64,000 nt of DNA, taken from positions 124,001 through 188,000 of the forward strand of contig CAVSWP010000003.1 of NCBI GenBank assembly GCA_963731665.1, read 5' to 3'. Numbering within the stretch: the stretch's first letter is position 1; each line of letters starts with the position of its first letter. A program made the position numbers and the translations under genes. The notes under the pieces were generated by a model. The model was not told where the DNA came from. It made no database searches and was given only the letters and a program-made list of their open reading frames with translations. The DNA is from Chersky-840 sp035604715 (GTDB lineage: Bacteria; Actinomycetota; Acidimicrobiia; Acidimicrobiales; UBA8190). Positions 1-9,533 of this stretch are shown one piece after another.

Positions 1-946
1 GGGGCGCTTTGCTGGTGCGCACCGCCTCGAGCACCTCGGGCACCAACGTGGACTCCGCCATGCACAGGAAGTCGGGGCTCATGAGCCCCCCGGCCGTTTC
101 GGGGTTGTAGTTCAACAGCGCCCGGATCTTGCGCTGCTGGGCCAAGGGGAGGAGCCCGAGCACCGGGAGACGGTGGTCCTGGTCGAGCTCCACGATGAGA
201 TCGGCGGCGTCGTCGGGGGCCATGGTGCCGAGCAGGCGGGCCGCCTCGGCGTCGGTGCGGCTCCGGACGAACTCGATCTGGTGTTCGGCATCGAGCTCTT
301 CGAACACGTCGGCTTCGAGCTCGAGGTCCTGGCCCACGGCCTCGATGATCTCCTCGCCCTCTTCGTGCGAGGCCGCCTCCACCAGGTCGGCGATCTGGGC
401 GGGATGGAGCCGGGCCAGCTTGCGGTAGGGGATGCGCAGGCGCGCCGTGGGGACGTGCGCCACGAAGGGTTCGATGCTCGCCCAGTCCACCACCTTGCCG
501 GTCGGGATGCGCCGCCCCAGCGAGCGCGGCAAGAGGTGTCGCAGCGCGACCCGGGGACTGGGATCGACGGCCACGACCTCCCACCGGCCGTCGACGCGGG
601 CCAGCTCGATCTCGTTGGCGCGGATCAGGCGGGCACCTTGGAGATTGATGAGGTGACGGGCCCGGAGGTCCTTGGACAGCAGCACCTCTCCCGGTCGGCG
701 CTCGAAGCGCTTGAGGCTCACGGTGTCGCCCACGAACTGCACCCGACCGGGTTGCAGGTCGGGGATGCGGGAGATGGGGACGAAGAGCTGGCGCCGGGCA
801 ATGCGCACCACGACGCCGGTCACCGGTGGGTGCGGCGAGACACCCAGGTGGGCGATGAGGTCCTCCACACGGCCGAGGCGGTCCCCGTCGCGGTCCACGA
901 GCGCACCCCTCACCACGCTCGACAGGTGCAGGATCTCGACGGCCAT
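1..946 (-). CDS. PRC-barrel / MgtE N-terminal / CBS domain protein (partial, C-terminus off the left edge)
   Basis: The reading frame opens at the ATG at 946-944 and stays open to base 1, giving 315 codons without a stop. The first ~75 residues resemble a PRC-barrel. Residues ~175-290 match the MgtE N-terminal superhelical domain, with LHPAQIADLVE and later MAPDDAADLIVEL, followed by YNPETAGGLMSP, the usual lead into the CBS pair. In this family the N domain and CBS domains sense Mg2+. Actinobacterial relatives often lack the membrane channel, so transport cannot be assumed here. A GAGGAG ribosome site lies ~10 bases upstream of the ATG. The CBS pair and anything after it lie outside the window. 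Confidence 0.8.
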   Translation of the reverse strand, partial: MAVEILHLSSVVRGALVDRDGDRLGRVEDLIAHLGVSPHPPVTGVVVRIARRQLFVPISRIPDLQPGRVQFVGDTVSLKRFERRPGEVLLSKDLRARHLINLQGARLIRANEIELARVDGRWEVVAVDPSPRVALRHLLPRSLGRRIPTGKVVDWASIEPFVAHVPTARLRIPYRKLARLHPAQIADLVEAASHEEGEEIIEAVGQDLELEADVFEELDAEHQIEFVRSRTDAEAARLLGTMAPDDAADLIVELDQDHRLPVLGLLPLAQQRKIRALLNYNPETAGGLMSPDFLCMAESTLVPEVLEAVRTSKAP

Positions 947-1243
947 TCCTCGGCGCTCCTCGAGCAACGCGGTGCGTGTAGCCCTCGTAAACCTAGTGGA
1001 TGGGCCTGTGCGCCGACGCGTTCGGGCTGGCCGGGTGGTGGGTCAGTTTCGACCCTCTGCGTACATTCTGCTTCGTGTCGGCAGCTCCGAAGAGCAGTTT
1101 CACGCCTCCCCCTACCGGGGAACCGACTGAATGGAGGCTACGTGCGGGCTGTAACAGGCGAACTGACCCAGTACCGTCGTTTGCGCCCGGGGAGGCATCC
1201 GGGGGAGGCTGGTCGGCCATGATCTCCCCCGGGGGCGACGCGC
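947..1243. other. intergenic region between divergent genes
   Basis: These 297 bases separate the minus-strand MgtE-N protein from the plus-strand glycosyltransferase. Short open frames here have no recognisable product and look like GC-rich chance frames. It should hold both promoters; I see no convincing operator or hairpin. Confidence 0.5.
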
Positions 1244-2626
1244 GTGCCTAAAAGCCCCTGGCAGCGCTGGGCGGAGATGCGGGCTTCTTGGCAGCGCAGC
1301 ACCCGGCTCGAAGTGCCCTCGGCCCGCCCCGCGGCCCCGCCCCAGCGCGGGGGCCTGCGCATCGCCTACCTCGTGTACCGGGGCAACCCCCGCTGCGGCG
1401 GCCAGGGCGTCTACACCCGCCACCTGGCGCGCGAGCTCGTCGGCCTGGGCCACTCGGTGGAGGTCTTCTCGGGTCAACCCTGGCCCGTGCTCGACGAGGG
1501 CGTGGGATTCACGCCGGTGCCGGGGCTCGACCTGTACCGGGACCCCGACCCCTTCCGGGTGCCGCACCCCCGCGAGTTCCACTCGACGATCGACCTGCTC
1601 GAGTTCGGGGTCATGTGCACGGCCGGCTTCCCCGAGCCCAGGACCTTCTCGCTGCGGGTCCGGCGACTGCTGGCGTCACGGCGAGGCGATTTCGACATCG
1701 TCCATGACAATCAGTGCCTGGGATCGGGGCTCTTGGGGATGATGGCGGACGGGTGGCCGCTGCTGACGACGCTGCACCACCCCATCACCGTCGACCGGGT
1801 GCTGGCGCTCTCGCACGCCGAGAACACCTACCGCCGCCTCACCCAGCGTCGGTGGTTCGGCTTCCTGGGCATGCAGATGCGGGTGGCCGGGCAGCTGCCG
1901 CGCATCGTGACGGTGTCGGAGTCCTCCAAGAACGACATCACGGCCCAGATGGGGGTGGAGCGCGCCCGCATGACCGTGGTGCCCGTGGGCGTGGACCACA
2001 CCGTGTTCCGGCCCCGGCCCGACCGGCCCCGGGTGCCCGGGCGGATCATGGTGACCTCCTCGAGCGACGTCCCCATGAAGGGCCTGGTGCCGCTGCTCGA
2101 GGCCCTGGCCAAGCTGCGCACCGAACGCGACGTCGAGCTGGTGGTGATCGGCCGCCCCACCGAGGGCGGGCGGGTGGCGCGCGCCATCGACCGGCTCGGG
2201 CTGTCGCACGCGGTGCGCTGCGTGAGCGGGATCTCCGACGACGAGCTCGCCGGCCTGTACGCCGAGGCCGAAGTGGCCGTGGTGCCGTCGCTGTACGAAG
2301 GCTTCTCCTTGCCGGCCATCGAGGCCATGGCGTGCGGGGTCCCGCTGGTGGCCACCACCGGCGGGGCGCTGCCCGAGGTGGTCGGTGACGACGGCGAGAC
2401 GGGGTTGCTGGTCACGCCGGACGACCCCGGGGCACTGGCCGCCGGCATCGGGCGCATCCTCGACGACGAGGCCTTGGCGGCCCGCCTGGGCGAGGGCGGT
2501 CGTCGACGCGTCCTCGGGCGCTTCACCTGGGAGGCCACGGCGCGCGGGACCGCCGAGCAGTACCGCGTCGTGCTGGAGGACCACCGGCGCATGGCGCAGG
2601 CCGGGGCGACAGGGTCAGCATGCTGA
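1244..2626 (+). CDS. GT4-family glycosyltransferase
   Basis: This 460-residue protein is a GT-B fold retaining glycosyltransferase. After ~35 variable residues comes LRIAYLVYRGNPRCGGQGVY, the glycine-rich N-terminal nucleotide-fold loop. The C-terminal half carries VVPVGVDHTVFRP and the GT4 signature YEGFSLPAIEAMACG, an E-x7-E motif that holds the sugar nucleotide. GT4 enzymes transfer sugars from nucleotide donors; the acceptor cannot be read here. The start is a GTG at 1244. The end overlaps the next start (2620), so it is translationally coupled to a methyltransferase and a barrel protein. That makes synthesis of a modified cell-envelope or storage glycan likely, by inference. Confidence 0.85.
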   Translation: MPKSPWQRWAEMRASWQRSTRLEVPSARPAAPPQRGGLRIAYLVYRGNPRCGGQGVYTRHLARELVGLGHSVEVFSGQPWPVLDEGVGFTPVPGLDLYRDPDPFRVPHPREFHSTIDLLEFGVMCTAGFPEPRTFSLRVRRLLASRRGDFDIVHDNQCLGSGLLGMMADGWPLLTTLHHPITVDRVLALSHAENTYRRLTQRRWFGFLGMQMRVAGQLPRIVTVSESSKNDITAQMGVERARMTVVPVGVDHTVFRPRPDRPRVPGRIMVTSSSDVPMKGLVPLLEALAKLRTERDVELVVIGRPTEGGRVARAIDRLGLSHAVRCVSGISDDELAGLYAEAEVAVVPSLYEGFSLPAIEAMACGVPLVATTGGALPEVVGDDGETGLLVTPDDPGALAAGIGRILDDEALAARLGEGGRRRVLGRFTWEATARGTAEQYRVVLEDHRRMAQAGATGSAC

Positions 2627-3332
2627 CCGTCGACTACGACCGCCTCGGAGTGGGTCGCGGGGAGCGCCTGCTCGATCTGGGGTGCGGGGGTGGGCGCCAT
2701 GCCTTCCAGGCCGTCCGGCTGGGGCGCGGGTCGTGGCGCTCGACGCCCAGGCGACCGAGGTGGCCCAGGTGCGAGACACCATCGGGGCCATGCTCGACGC
2801 CGGCGAGGTGCACGCCGACGACGAGGCCGGCGTGGTCCAAGGTGACGCCCTGCGCCTGCCGTTCGCCGACGCCAGCTTCGACCGGGTCATCGCCTCGGAG
2901 GTGCTCGAGCACATCCCCGAGGACGACTCGGCCATGGCCGAGTTGTCGCGGGTCCTTCGGCCCGGAGGGACGATGGCGGTCACCGTGCCCCGGTTCGGGC
3001 CCGAAGCGGTGAATTGGGCACTGTCGAACGACTACCACGACATCCCCGGCGGCCACGTCCGCATCTACCGCCGGTCCACCCTCGTGCAACGGCTGCGGGG
3101 AGCCGGGCTCCGTCTTGTCGACAGTCATCACGCCCATGCCCTGCACTCGCCCTATTGGTGGTTGCGGTGCTGGGTGGGACCGCGTCGTGACGACCACCCC
3201 GCCGTGCGCGCCTATCACCGGGTCCTGGTGTGGGACATCATGCGGGCGCCGCGCCTCACACGCGTGACCGAGCGCGTGCTCAACCCGTTGCTCGGAAAGA
3301 GCCTCGTCGTCTACCTGGAGAAGCCCGCATGA
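2620..3332 (+). pseudogene. class I SAM-dependent methyltransferase, broken by a single-base frameshift
   Basis: Translation from ATG 2620 gives the SAM-binding motif I LLDLGCGGGRHAF, then shifts frame at the G-run 2721-2724. The correct continuation (VVALDAQATEVAQV, then FDRVIASEVLEHIPEDDSAM and LRPGGTMAVTVP) lies in the frame that ends at 3332. Adding one G to CTGGGGCGCG restores an uninterrupted methyltransferase of ~237 residues. Both halves are well conserved, so a sequence error or a very recent mutation is more likely than long decay. It overlaps the glycosyltransferase end by 7 bases and the next gene by ATGA, as the middle gene of a three-gene operon. Confidence 0.8.
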
Positions 3333-4477
3333 CCCGGACCGAAGGAATGGTCCCGTTCGGGGGCCCCGTGACCGAGGAGGACTCGGTGCTCGTCGGTCGG
3401 CAGGTGGTGGCGGCCGTGCCCGAGGTGCCGGGAGTGCTCAGCGCCCAGGATGTGGTGGCCACCGCCGCGTCGATCGCCGCGGTGCAACGCCACGACGGGA
3501 TGATCCCGTGGTTCGAAGGGGGCCACTGCGACCCGTGGAACCACGTGGAGTCCGCCATGGCGCTCAGTGTGGCCGGACTGCACAAGGAGGCCACGCTGGC
3601 CTACCAGTGGTTGGCCGACGCCCAGCTGCCCGACGGGTCGTGGTTCAACTACTACCTGGCCGCCAGCGGCGTGAAGGACCCCCGCCTCGACACCAACGTG
3701 TGTGCCTACGTGGCCACCGGAGCGTGGCACAACTTCCGCGTCACCGGGGACCTGTCGGTGCTCCGTTCGATGTGGCCGGTGCTCGACAAGGCGCTCGCCT
3801 TCGTGCTCCGGTTCCAACGCGACGACGGGGCTATCTTGTGGTCGGTCGACCCCGACGGGCACCCCGGGCGCTACCCCCTGCTCACCGGTTCGTCGTCGAT
3901 CTACCACGCCCTGCGCTGTGGCGTGGCCTGTGCCGAGATGCTCGGTGACGAGCGCCCCGACTGGGAGCTGGCCGCCGGTCGCCTGGCCCATGCCATCGCC
4001 CACACCCCGCAGGCGTTCGAGCCCAAGCACGAGTTCGCCATGGACTGGTACTACCCGGTGCTGTGCGGGGCCCTGGCCGACGACGCCGCCGCGGCGCGGA
4101 TCGACTCGTGGTGGGACACGTTCGTGATCGACGGGCGCGGCGTGCGCTGCGTCTCGACCGGGCCGTGGGTCACCGCCGCGGAGACCGCCGAATGCGCCCT
4201 CGCCCTCGATGCCATGGGACGCCGCCGCGACGCGCTGGCCCTGCTGGCGTGGACGGGGGCGCATCGCTGCGACGACGGCTCGTACTGGACCGGGATCGTG
4301 TATCCAGAAAAGGAGACGTTCCCGTTCTCGGAACGCACGACGTACACCGCCGGTGCCATCGTCCTAGCCGCCGACGCTCTCTCCAACGCCACACCGGCGT
4401 CCGGGCTGTTTCGCGGGGAGTCGCTTCCCTACGGGTTGGACCTCACCGAGCCTCGCTGGGAGACGCCACCCGCCTGA
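3329..4477 (+). CDS. prenyltransferase/terpenoid-cyclase-like (alpha/alpha) barrel protein
   Basis: This 382-residue soluble protein begins at ATG 3329, overlapping the methyltransferase stop (ATGA). It has repeated alpha-hairpin motifs with aromatic and acidic residues, such as QRHDGMIPWFEGGHCDPWNH, QLPDGSWFNYY and RCDDGSYWTGIVYPE. The repeating DG(S/M)-x-W/I-P pattern is typical of the alpha/alpha toroid seen in squalene/oseltype cyclases, prenyltransferase beta subunits and some glycoside hydrolases. No DxDD cyclase motif is evident, so no reaction is assigned. Tight coupling to a glycosyltransferase and a methyltransferase suggests it acts on, or binds, the same glycan or lipid-linked product. 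Confidence 0.65.
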   Translation: MTRTEGMVPFGGPVTEEDSVLVGRQVVAAVPEVPGVLSAQDVVATAASIAAVQRHDGMIPWFEGGHCDPWNHVESAMALSVAGLHKEATLAYQWLADAQLPDGSWFNYYLAASGVKDPRLDTNVCAYVATGAWHNFRVTGDLSVLRSMWPVLDKALAFVLRFQRDDGAILWSVDPDGHPGRYPLLTGSSSIYHALRCGVACAEMLGDERPDWELAAGRLAHAIAHTPQAFEPKHEFAMDWYYPVLCGALADDAAAARIDSWWDTFVIDGRGVRCVSTGPWVTAAETAECALALDAMGRRRDALALLAWTGAHRCDDGSYWTGIVYPEKETFPFSERTTYTAGAIVLAADALSNATPASGLFRGESLPYGLDLTEPRWETPPA

Positions 4478-5102
4478 GGACGCGCAAGGACCCGCACTCG
4501 TCCTCCTCGACGAATTCGCCGGACTGCAGCGCCGCGCACCACAGCTCGTAGGGGGGCCGGCCGCCGTCGGCGGGGTCGGGGAAGACGTCGTGGATCGCCA
4601 GCCACCGCCCCATGGCCACGTGTGGTGCCCAGCCCCGGAAGTCGGCCCACGCCGGCTCGGCCCCGTGGCCGCCGTCGATGAAGCACAGGTCCAGCGGTGT
4701 CCTCCAGTGCCGGGCGATCACGCTCGAGTTGCCCACCACGCCGATCACAGGTCCTCCGAGCTCGGCCCCGTCGATGGTGCGGCGCCAGAACGGAAGGGTG
4801 TCGATGCGACCGGTGCGCGGATCGACGACCTCGTCGTCGTGGTGCTCCCATCCGGGCTGGTTCTCCTCGGAGCCGTGGTGATGGTCGATGCTGAACAGGG
4901 CCGCCCCGGTGGCTTCGGCGGCCGCACCGAGATACACCGTGGACTTCCCGCACCAGGCGCCCACCTCGACGAACGTGGCGGACGACGGCGTCACGTTCCC
5001 GGCGCGCTGGGCGGCACGGAACAGGGCCTCCCCCTCGTCGTCGGGCATGAAGCCCTTGGCGGCGCGGGCCAGGGCGAAGAGCCGTTGTGTCCGGGCGTCC
5101 AT
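4443..5102 (-). CDS. class I SAM-dependent methyltransferase (Methyltransf_24-like)
   Basis: The 219-residue protein starts at ATG 5102 with AGGAG just upstream. It has the SAM site FVEVGAWCGKSTVYLG and, after a long insertion, the family motif LDLCFIDGGHGAEPAWADF, in which the D-G-G-H block is characteristic of small-molecule or sugar O-methyltransferases of the Methyltransf_24 group. The substrate is not identifiable. Its 3' end overlaps the convergent barrel gene by 35 bases. It lies 23 bases downstream of the GDT1-like transporter and is probably cotranscribed with it. Confidence 0.75.
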   Translation of the reverse strand: MDARTQRLFALARAAKGFMPDDEGEALFRAAQRAGNVTPSSATFVEVGAWCGKSTVYLGAAAEATGAALFSIDHHHGSEENQPGWEHHDDEVVDPRTGRIDTLPFWRRTIDGAELGGPVIGVVGNSSVIARHWRTPLDLCFIDGGHGAEPAWADFRGWAPHVAMGRWLAIHDVFPDPADGGRPPYELWCAALQSGEFVEEDECGSLRVLRRVASPSEAR

Positions 5103-5125
5103 CGCTCCTCTTTTCTCCCGGGCGC

Positions 5126-5710
5126 TCACGTGGCCGCCTGCACGGCGGTGAAGATAGCGAAGCCCACCAGGACGACGCCTGCCACCCGGCGGATGGTGGC
5201 GAGGGGGAGGACGCGCAGCAGGACCCGACCCCCGATCACGCCGATTCCCATCACGGTGACGAGGGCGGTGGCCGATCCGACGAAGACCGACCAGGGGTTG
5301 TGGTAGCGGGCCACGAGGTTGGCGGTGAGGATCTGGGTGAGGTCTCCGAGCTCGGCCACGACGATGACGGTGAAGGCCCCGAGGGCGACGCGCCGTCCCG
5401 AGCGGACCTTGTCGGCCTCCTCCTCGCCTTCCCGGGTCTCGGTCGACTCCTTGACCAGCAGGAGGTAGAGGGCGCCGGCGGCGAAGAGCGTCGCCACCAC
5501 GGTTTCCACCCACCGGTGGGGGAGCAGCTCGAGGAGCCGTCCGGCCAGGACCGCCACCGCCGAGTTGAACACCATGGCCAGCGCCGCGCCGCACCACACC
5601 GGGAAGGGGCGGTACCGGCTCGACAGGACGATGGTGGCGATCATCGTCTTGTCGGGCAGCTCGGCCACGAAGATGAGCCCGAAGGCGATGGCGAGGACCG
5701 ACAGGTTCAC
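5126..5710 (-). CDS. TMEM165/GDT1 (UPF0016) family cation transporter
   Basis: This 194-residue integral membrane protein has six predicted helices in two homologous halves. Each half carries the family's acidic motif: FVAELPDKTM near residue 16 and VVAELGDLTQ near residue 119 (consensus E-x-G-D-K/R-T). The first copy has Pro instead of Gly, which occurs in the family. A charged cytoplasmic loop (residues ~85-105) separates the halves. Relatives exchange Mn2+ or Ca2+ for H+; bacterial members are mainly Mn2+ exporters, so that is the likely role. The start is a GTG at 5710. The methyltransferase downstream is probably in the same transcript. Confidence 0.85.
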   Translation of the reverse strand: MNLSVLAIAFGLIFVAELPDKTMIATIVLSSRYRPFPVWCGAALAMVFNSAVAVLAGRLLELLPHRWVETVVATLFAAGALYLLLVKESTETREGEEEADKVRSGRRVALGAFTVIVVAELGDLTQILTANLVARYHNPWSVFVGSATALVTVMGIGVIGGRVLLRVLPLATIRRVAGVVLVGFAIFTAVQAAT

Positions 5711-5774
5711 CGTTCAGGCACCCGCCTCCCGGCCCCCGAGCGTGCCCGGTCCGGATGGGCCCCAGGTCGGGGCT

Positions 5775-8408
5775 TCAGCGCGTGTCCACGCGGTGGAGTG
5801 CGGCGCGCAAGGTGGCGCCGGCCGTGGGGCGCAGGGCGGTGGACAACGAGAGGTTGATGGCCAGGCGCTCCAGGGTCTGGTCCACGGTTCGTTGGCCGAC
5901 GGCGAGGGGGTGGGCGCGCACGAACGTGGTGATCTCGGCGGCCAGTTCGGGGTCGCGGCACAACGACGCCACCCCGCCCAGCATGCGGGAGAGGAGGTTG
6001 GCCGGGATGCGCTCGACGAGCTCGGGCCAGTCGTCCCGGACACGGGCCCACGTCGAGGGTCCGGTATCGCGGTTGGCCAACAGGAGGTGGACGACGAAGG
6101 GGGCGTTCTGCGACCGCACCTCGGTGCGGGCGAATTCGAAGGTCCGGGCGGCCAGGGCGGGGTCGGGGAAGCCGGCCAGGGCGTAGAGGTAGCGCATCTC
6201 CTCTTGGGGCGTGGCCGGCCGTCGGTAGTGCTCCAGGAAGACCTCGTAGTCGTCGGGCCCGCCCGACGCCGCCACGGCGCTGAGGATGGCCGAGGCCATG
6301 TCGGGCTCGAGGGCGAGCTCCCCGCCTTGGGCGTCGTCGTTTCGTCGGTGCGCCTCGGCCTGGACCTCGGTGCTCCGACCGAACGTCCCGAGCGCGGCGA
6401 CGGCATTGGCCCGCAGGGTCGAGGTGCGGGGGTCCTCACCCGGTCGGCGCTCCCACGACAGGCGGGTGAGCACCGGGTCCAGCAGGGCGCCGGTGTAGGA
6501 CGCCACCAGGGGCCGAGCCTCCTCGTCGGTGACCCGGTCGAGGAGGCTCAGCGCCGCGGTGACCTGGGCCCAGACGTCGGGGTCGTCCTCCGATCCCAGG
6601 GCCTCGGCCAGGAGGAGGAAGTCCTCGAGCCCGGCTTGCTGGGCCACAACCACGGCCCAGGTGTCCCCGAGCAGGTTGAAGCGCTCCAACAGGTCGAGGG
6701 CGTCGAGACCGCCCGCCAGCTGGCGATGCAGCTCGGGGCTGTAGCGGACCCGGTAGTAGCCGGCGCCGCCGGCGTTCACGACCACGGCGGCGTCGTCCGC
6801 CGCCCCCCCGACGTCGAGGGGCGCGGGGTCGGGCCCCAGCAGCACCCGGGCTTCGTCGCCGCCCACCGTCCGGGCGATGAGCGGGATCGTCCACGCCGAG
6901 CCGATGGCGCTGGGCCCGTCGGCCCTCGAATACCGGAACGCCTCCTGGCCCAGTGTCACCGTGGGCGCGCCGCGCGTCCAAGGGCCGGGGCCCTCGGAGC
7001 CGGCCACGGTGACGAGCGGGAAGCCACCCTGGAGGATCCAGCTGTCCATGATGTCGCGTACGGGCTCACCGCTGGCGTGCTCGATGGCGTCCCACAGGTC
7101 GGCGGTCTCGGTGTTGCCGAATCGGTGGGCGTCGAGGTAGCCGCGCACCCCTTGGCGGAAACGCTCGGCGCCCAGGTACCGCTCGAGCATGCGGAGCACC
7201 CCCGCGCCTTTTTGGTACGTGAGGACGTCGAACATCCCTTGCGCCTCTTCCGGTGGCCCCACCGGGTATTCGACGGGCCGGGTGGTGTGCAAGCCGTCGG
7301 TCGCCATGGCGGCGTCGCGCTCGAGACCGAAGGAGACCCATCGCTGCCACTCGGGTCGGAAGTGGTCGACGCACAGCAACTCCATCAAGGTTGCGAAGGC
7401 CTCGTTGAGCCAGATGCCGTTCCACCACCGCATGGTCACGAGGTCCCCGAACCACATGTGGGCGATCTCGTGCGAGATGACGTCGGCGACCCGTTCGAGC
7501 TCCAGTCGGGAGGCCCTGAGGGGGTCGACCAGTAAGAGAGCTTCACGGAAGGTGACGCAGCCCAGGTTCTCCATGGCCCCGAAGGCGAAGTCGGGGATGG
7601 CGAGGAGGTCGAGCTTCTCGGCCGGGTAGTCGATGCCGAACCAGTCGGAGAAGAACTCCAGGGCGTGCGCGGCGGCCTCGAGCGCATACGCCGTGAGGTC
7701 CGCCTTGCCCGGGACGTGCACGACGCGCACCGGGGTGCCCCCCACGACGACGGGACCTGTGGCCACGAGCGGGCCGACCACGAAGGCCACGAGGTACGTG
7801 GACATGGTGATGGTGTCGCCGAAGCGGACGCGGTGACCACCCTGGGGTAGGGGGGAGTCGTCCACCTCGGGGCCGTTGGAGTAGGCCGCCAGCCCCTCGG
7901 GCACGTCGAGGGTGACGGAGAACACCGCCTTGCGGTCGGGCTCGTCGAAGCAGGGGAAGGCGCGCCGGGCATCGGTGGCCTCGAACTGCGTGGTGGCGAT
8001 GGTGTGGTCCACCCCGTCGTCGTCGGTGAAGGTGGCGCGGTAGAAGCCGTGCAACTGGTCATTGAGAATGCCGGCGAATTCGAGAGAGATCACCGCCGGA
8101 CCGGGCGACAGCGGGGCGTCGGCGGTGAGGATCAGGCGCTCGGCGCCTTCGTCGATGCGCACCGCCAACGCCTGTCGCTCGGCGCCCCCCGGTTCCAGGC
8201 TGGCGCCGTGGATGGTGAGCTCGGCGGCGTGCAGGACGATGTCGCGCACGGCCTCGTGGACCTGCACCTCGATGTGGACCTCGCCCGTGAAGGTGGCCTG
8301 GCCGAGATCGGGAGCCAGTCGCAGCGCGTAGCGGCGGGGCTCGACAGTGTAGGGCAGCCTGTGGCGCGCCGACGGGTCGTCGCGTCGGCTCACGGTCGTC
8401 TCGGTCAT
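5775..8408 (-). CDS. pepN: aminopeptidase N (M1 family)
   Basis: The 877-residue enzyme is full length for actinobacterial PepN. It shows the exopeptidase motif GAMENLG, the zinc site HEIAHMWFGDL (HExxH) and the third zinc ligand in WNGIWLNEAFA. The N-terminal ~200 residues form the beta-saddle domain and the C-terminal ~330 residues the ERAP1-type helical domain. It removes N-terminal residues from peptides in the cytoplasm. The ATG at 8408 lies 7 bases after a TAGCCT box on the same strand, with no ribosome site, which suggests a leaderless message. Confidence 0.95.
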   Translation of the reverse strand: MTETTVSRRDDPSARHRLPYTVEPRRYALRLAPDLGQATFTGEVHIEVQVHEAVRDIVLHAAELTIHGASLEPGGAERQALAVRIDEGAERLILTADAPLSPGPAVISLEFAGILNDQLHGFYRATFTDDDGVDHTIATTQFEATDARRAFPCFDEPDRKAVFSVTLDVPEGLAAYSNGPEVDDSPLPQGGHRVRFGDTITMSTYLVAFVVGPLVATGPVVVGGTPVRVVHVPGKADLTAYALEAAAHALEFFSDWFGIDYPAEKLDLLAIPDFAFGAMENLGCVTFREALLLVDPLRASRLELERVADVISHEIAHMWFGDLVTMRWWNGIWLNEAFATLMELLCVDHFRPEWQRWVSFGLERDAAMATDGLHTTRPVEYPVGPPEEAQGMFDVLTYQKGAGVLRMLERYLGAERFRQGVRGYLDAHRFGNTETADLWDAIEHASGEPVRDIMDSWILQGGFPLVTVAGSEGPGPWTRGAPTVTLGQEAFRYSRADGPSAIGSAWTIPLIARTVGGDEARVLLGPDPAPLDVGGAADDAAVVVNAGGAGYYRVRYSPELHRQLAGGLDALDLLERFNLLGDTWAVVVAQQAGLEDFLLLAEALGSEDDPDVWAQVTAALSLLDRVTDEEARPLVASYTGALLDPVLTRLSWERRPGEDPRTSTLRANAVAALGTFGRSTEVQAEAHRRNDDAQGGELALEPDMASAILSAVAASGGPDDYEVFLEHYRRPATPQEEMRYLYALAGFPDPALAARTFEFARTEVRSQNAPFVVHLLLANRDTGPSTWARVRDDWPELVERIPANLLSRMLGGVASLCRDPELAAEITTFVRAHPLAVGQRTVDQTLERLAINLSLSTALRPTAGATLRAALHRVDTR

Positions 8409-8415
8409 TGGGCGC

Positions 8416-8474
8416 AGGCTACCCGGGCTTGCTCGTCCACCTCGTTCCCCGGGCCCGTGGTGTGCGAGTAGCTT
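8416..8474. promoter_or_regulatory. divergent leaderless promoters for pepN and the PfkB kinase
   Basis: On the minus strand TAGCCT (complement of 8416-8421) ends 7 bases before the pepN ATG. On the plus strand TAGCTT (8469-8474) ends 8 bases before the kinase GTG at 8483. Neither gene has a Shine-Dalgarno sequence. This is the geometry of a -10 box followed by transcription starting at the start codon. Confidence 0.55.
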
Positions 8475-8482
8475 CCCGGGCT

Positions 8483-9526
8483 GTGAATGTCGCCCCGCCC
8501 GGCTCCGACCAGAGCACCCAGTCGTTCGATGTCGTGGCCATCGGCTCGGCCCTGGTCGACGTCCTCGCCAACGCCACCAGCGAAGACCTGCGTCGGTTCG
8601 ACATGTCCAAGGGGTCCATGACCTTGGTCGACCTGGCGCGGGCGGCCGCGCTCTACGAGGCCATGGGGCCGGCGATCGAGGTCTCGGGAGGATCGGCGGC
8701 GAACACGGCCGTGGGCGTGGCCGAGCTCGGCGGGCGGGCCGGGTACTTGGGCAAGGTGGCGGCCGACGAGCTCGGGGAGGTCTTTCTCCACGACATCGCC
8801 GCCGCCGGGGTCTCGTTGGGCCGCACCGGGCGCGTCGAGCCCTCCGACGACCCGGCCGACGACCGGGCCACGGGGCGATGCCTGGTGCTCGTCACCGACG
8901 ACGGCGAGCGAACCATGGCGACGCATCTCGGGGTGGCCTCGACCATGGGCCCGGAGGACCTCGACGAGGAATTCGTGGCTCGGGCTCAGGTCGTCTACCT
9001 GGAGGGCTATCTGTGGGACCTGGGGTCGGCCAAGGCCGCCATGCGCCGCGCCATGGAGGTGGCCCACGCGTCGGACTCGCTGGTGGCCTTCTCGCTCTCC
9101 GACCCGTTCTGTGTGCAACGGCACCAGCGCGAGTTCCTCGAACTGCTGCACGGCGAGGTCGACGTGCTGTTCGCCAACGAGGACGAGATCACCTTGCTGT
9201 TCGGCGCGTCCTCCTTCGACGATGCGCTCGCCGCCGTGGGGGAGACGGGCATACTGGCCGCGCTCACCCGGGGCGCGGCAGGGTCGGTGGTGGTGGCCGC
9301 GTCGGGCCCCGTGCCGGTGGCCGCCGACGCGCTGGAACGGGTCGTCGACACCACCGGCGCCGGTGACCTCTTCGCCGCCGGTTTTCTCTACGGGCTCACC
9401 CACGCCATGGACCCCGAGGCCTGTGCCCGTCTCGGTGGCCTGTGCGCGGCGGAGGTCATCTCGCACATCGGCGCCCGCCCCCAAGCCGACCTGCGTCGTC
9501 TGGCCTCGGCGGCCGGCCTGCTGTGA
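8483..9526 (+). CDS. PfkB-family carbohydrate/nucleoside kinase
   Basis: The 347-residue protein is a ribokinase-fold kinase. It has the N-terminal PfkB signature around GGSAANTAVGVAELGG, preceded by IGSALVDVL, and the C-terminal signature DTTGAGDLFAAGFL, whose Asp is the catalytic base. Its length and the ALVDVLA / SMTLVD blocks are close to the adenosine-kinase-like subgroup common in many bacteria, so adenosine or a sugar is the likely phosphate acceptor; the substrate is not certain. The start is GTG 8483, supported by the -10 box 8 bases upstream. Confidence 0.85.
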   Translation: MNVAPPGSDQSTQSFDVVAIGSALVDVLANATSEDLRRFDMSKGSMTLVDLARAAALYEAMGPAIEVSGGSAANTAVGVAELGGRAGYLGKVAADELGEVFLHDIAAAGVSLGRTGRVEPSDDPADDRATGRCLVLVTDDGERTMATHLGVASTMGPEDLDEEFVARAQVVYLEGYLWDLGSAKAAMRRAMEVAHASDSLVAFSLSDPFCVQRHQREFLELLHGEVDVLFANEDEITLLFGASSFDDALAAVGETGILAALTRGAAGSVVVAASGPVPVAADALERVVDTTGAGDLFAAGFLYGLTHAMDPEACARLGGLCAAEVISHIGARPQADLRRLASAAGLL

Positions 9527-9533
9527 ACACCGG

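Noticed and set aside
173..1222. A 349-codon plus-strand frame at the left edge
   Set aside because: It is antisense to the MgtE-N protein, whose minus-strand translation shows real domain motifs.
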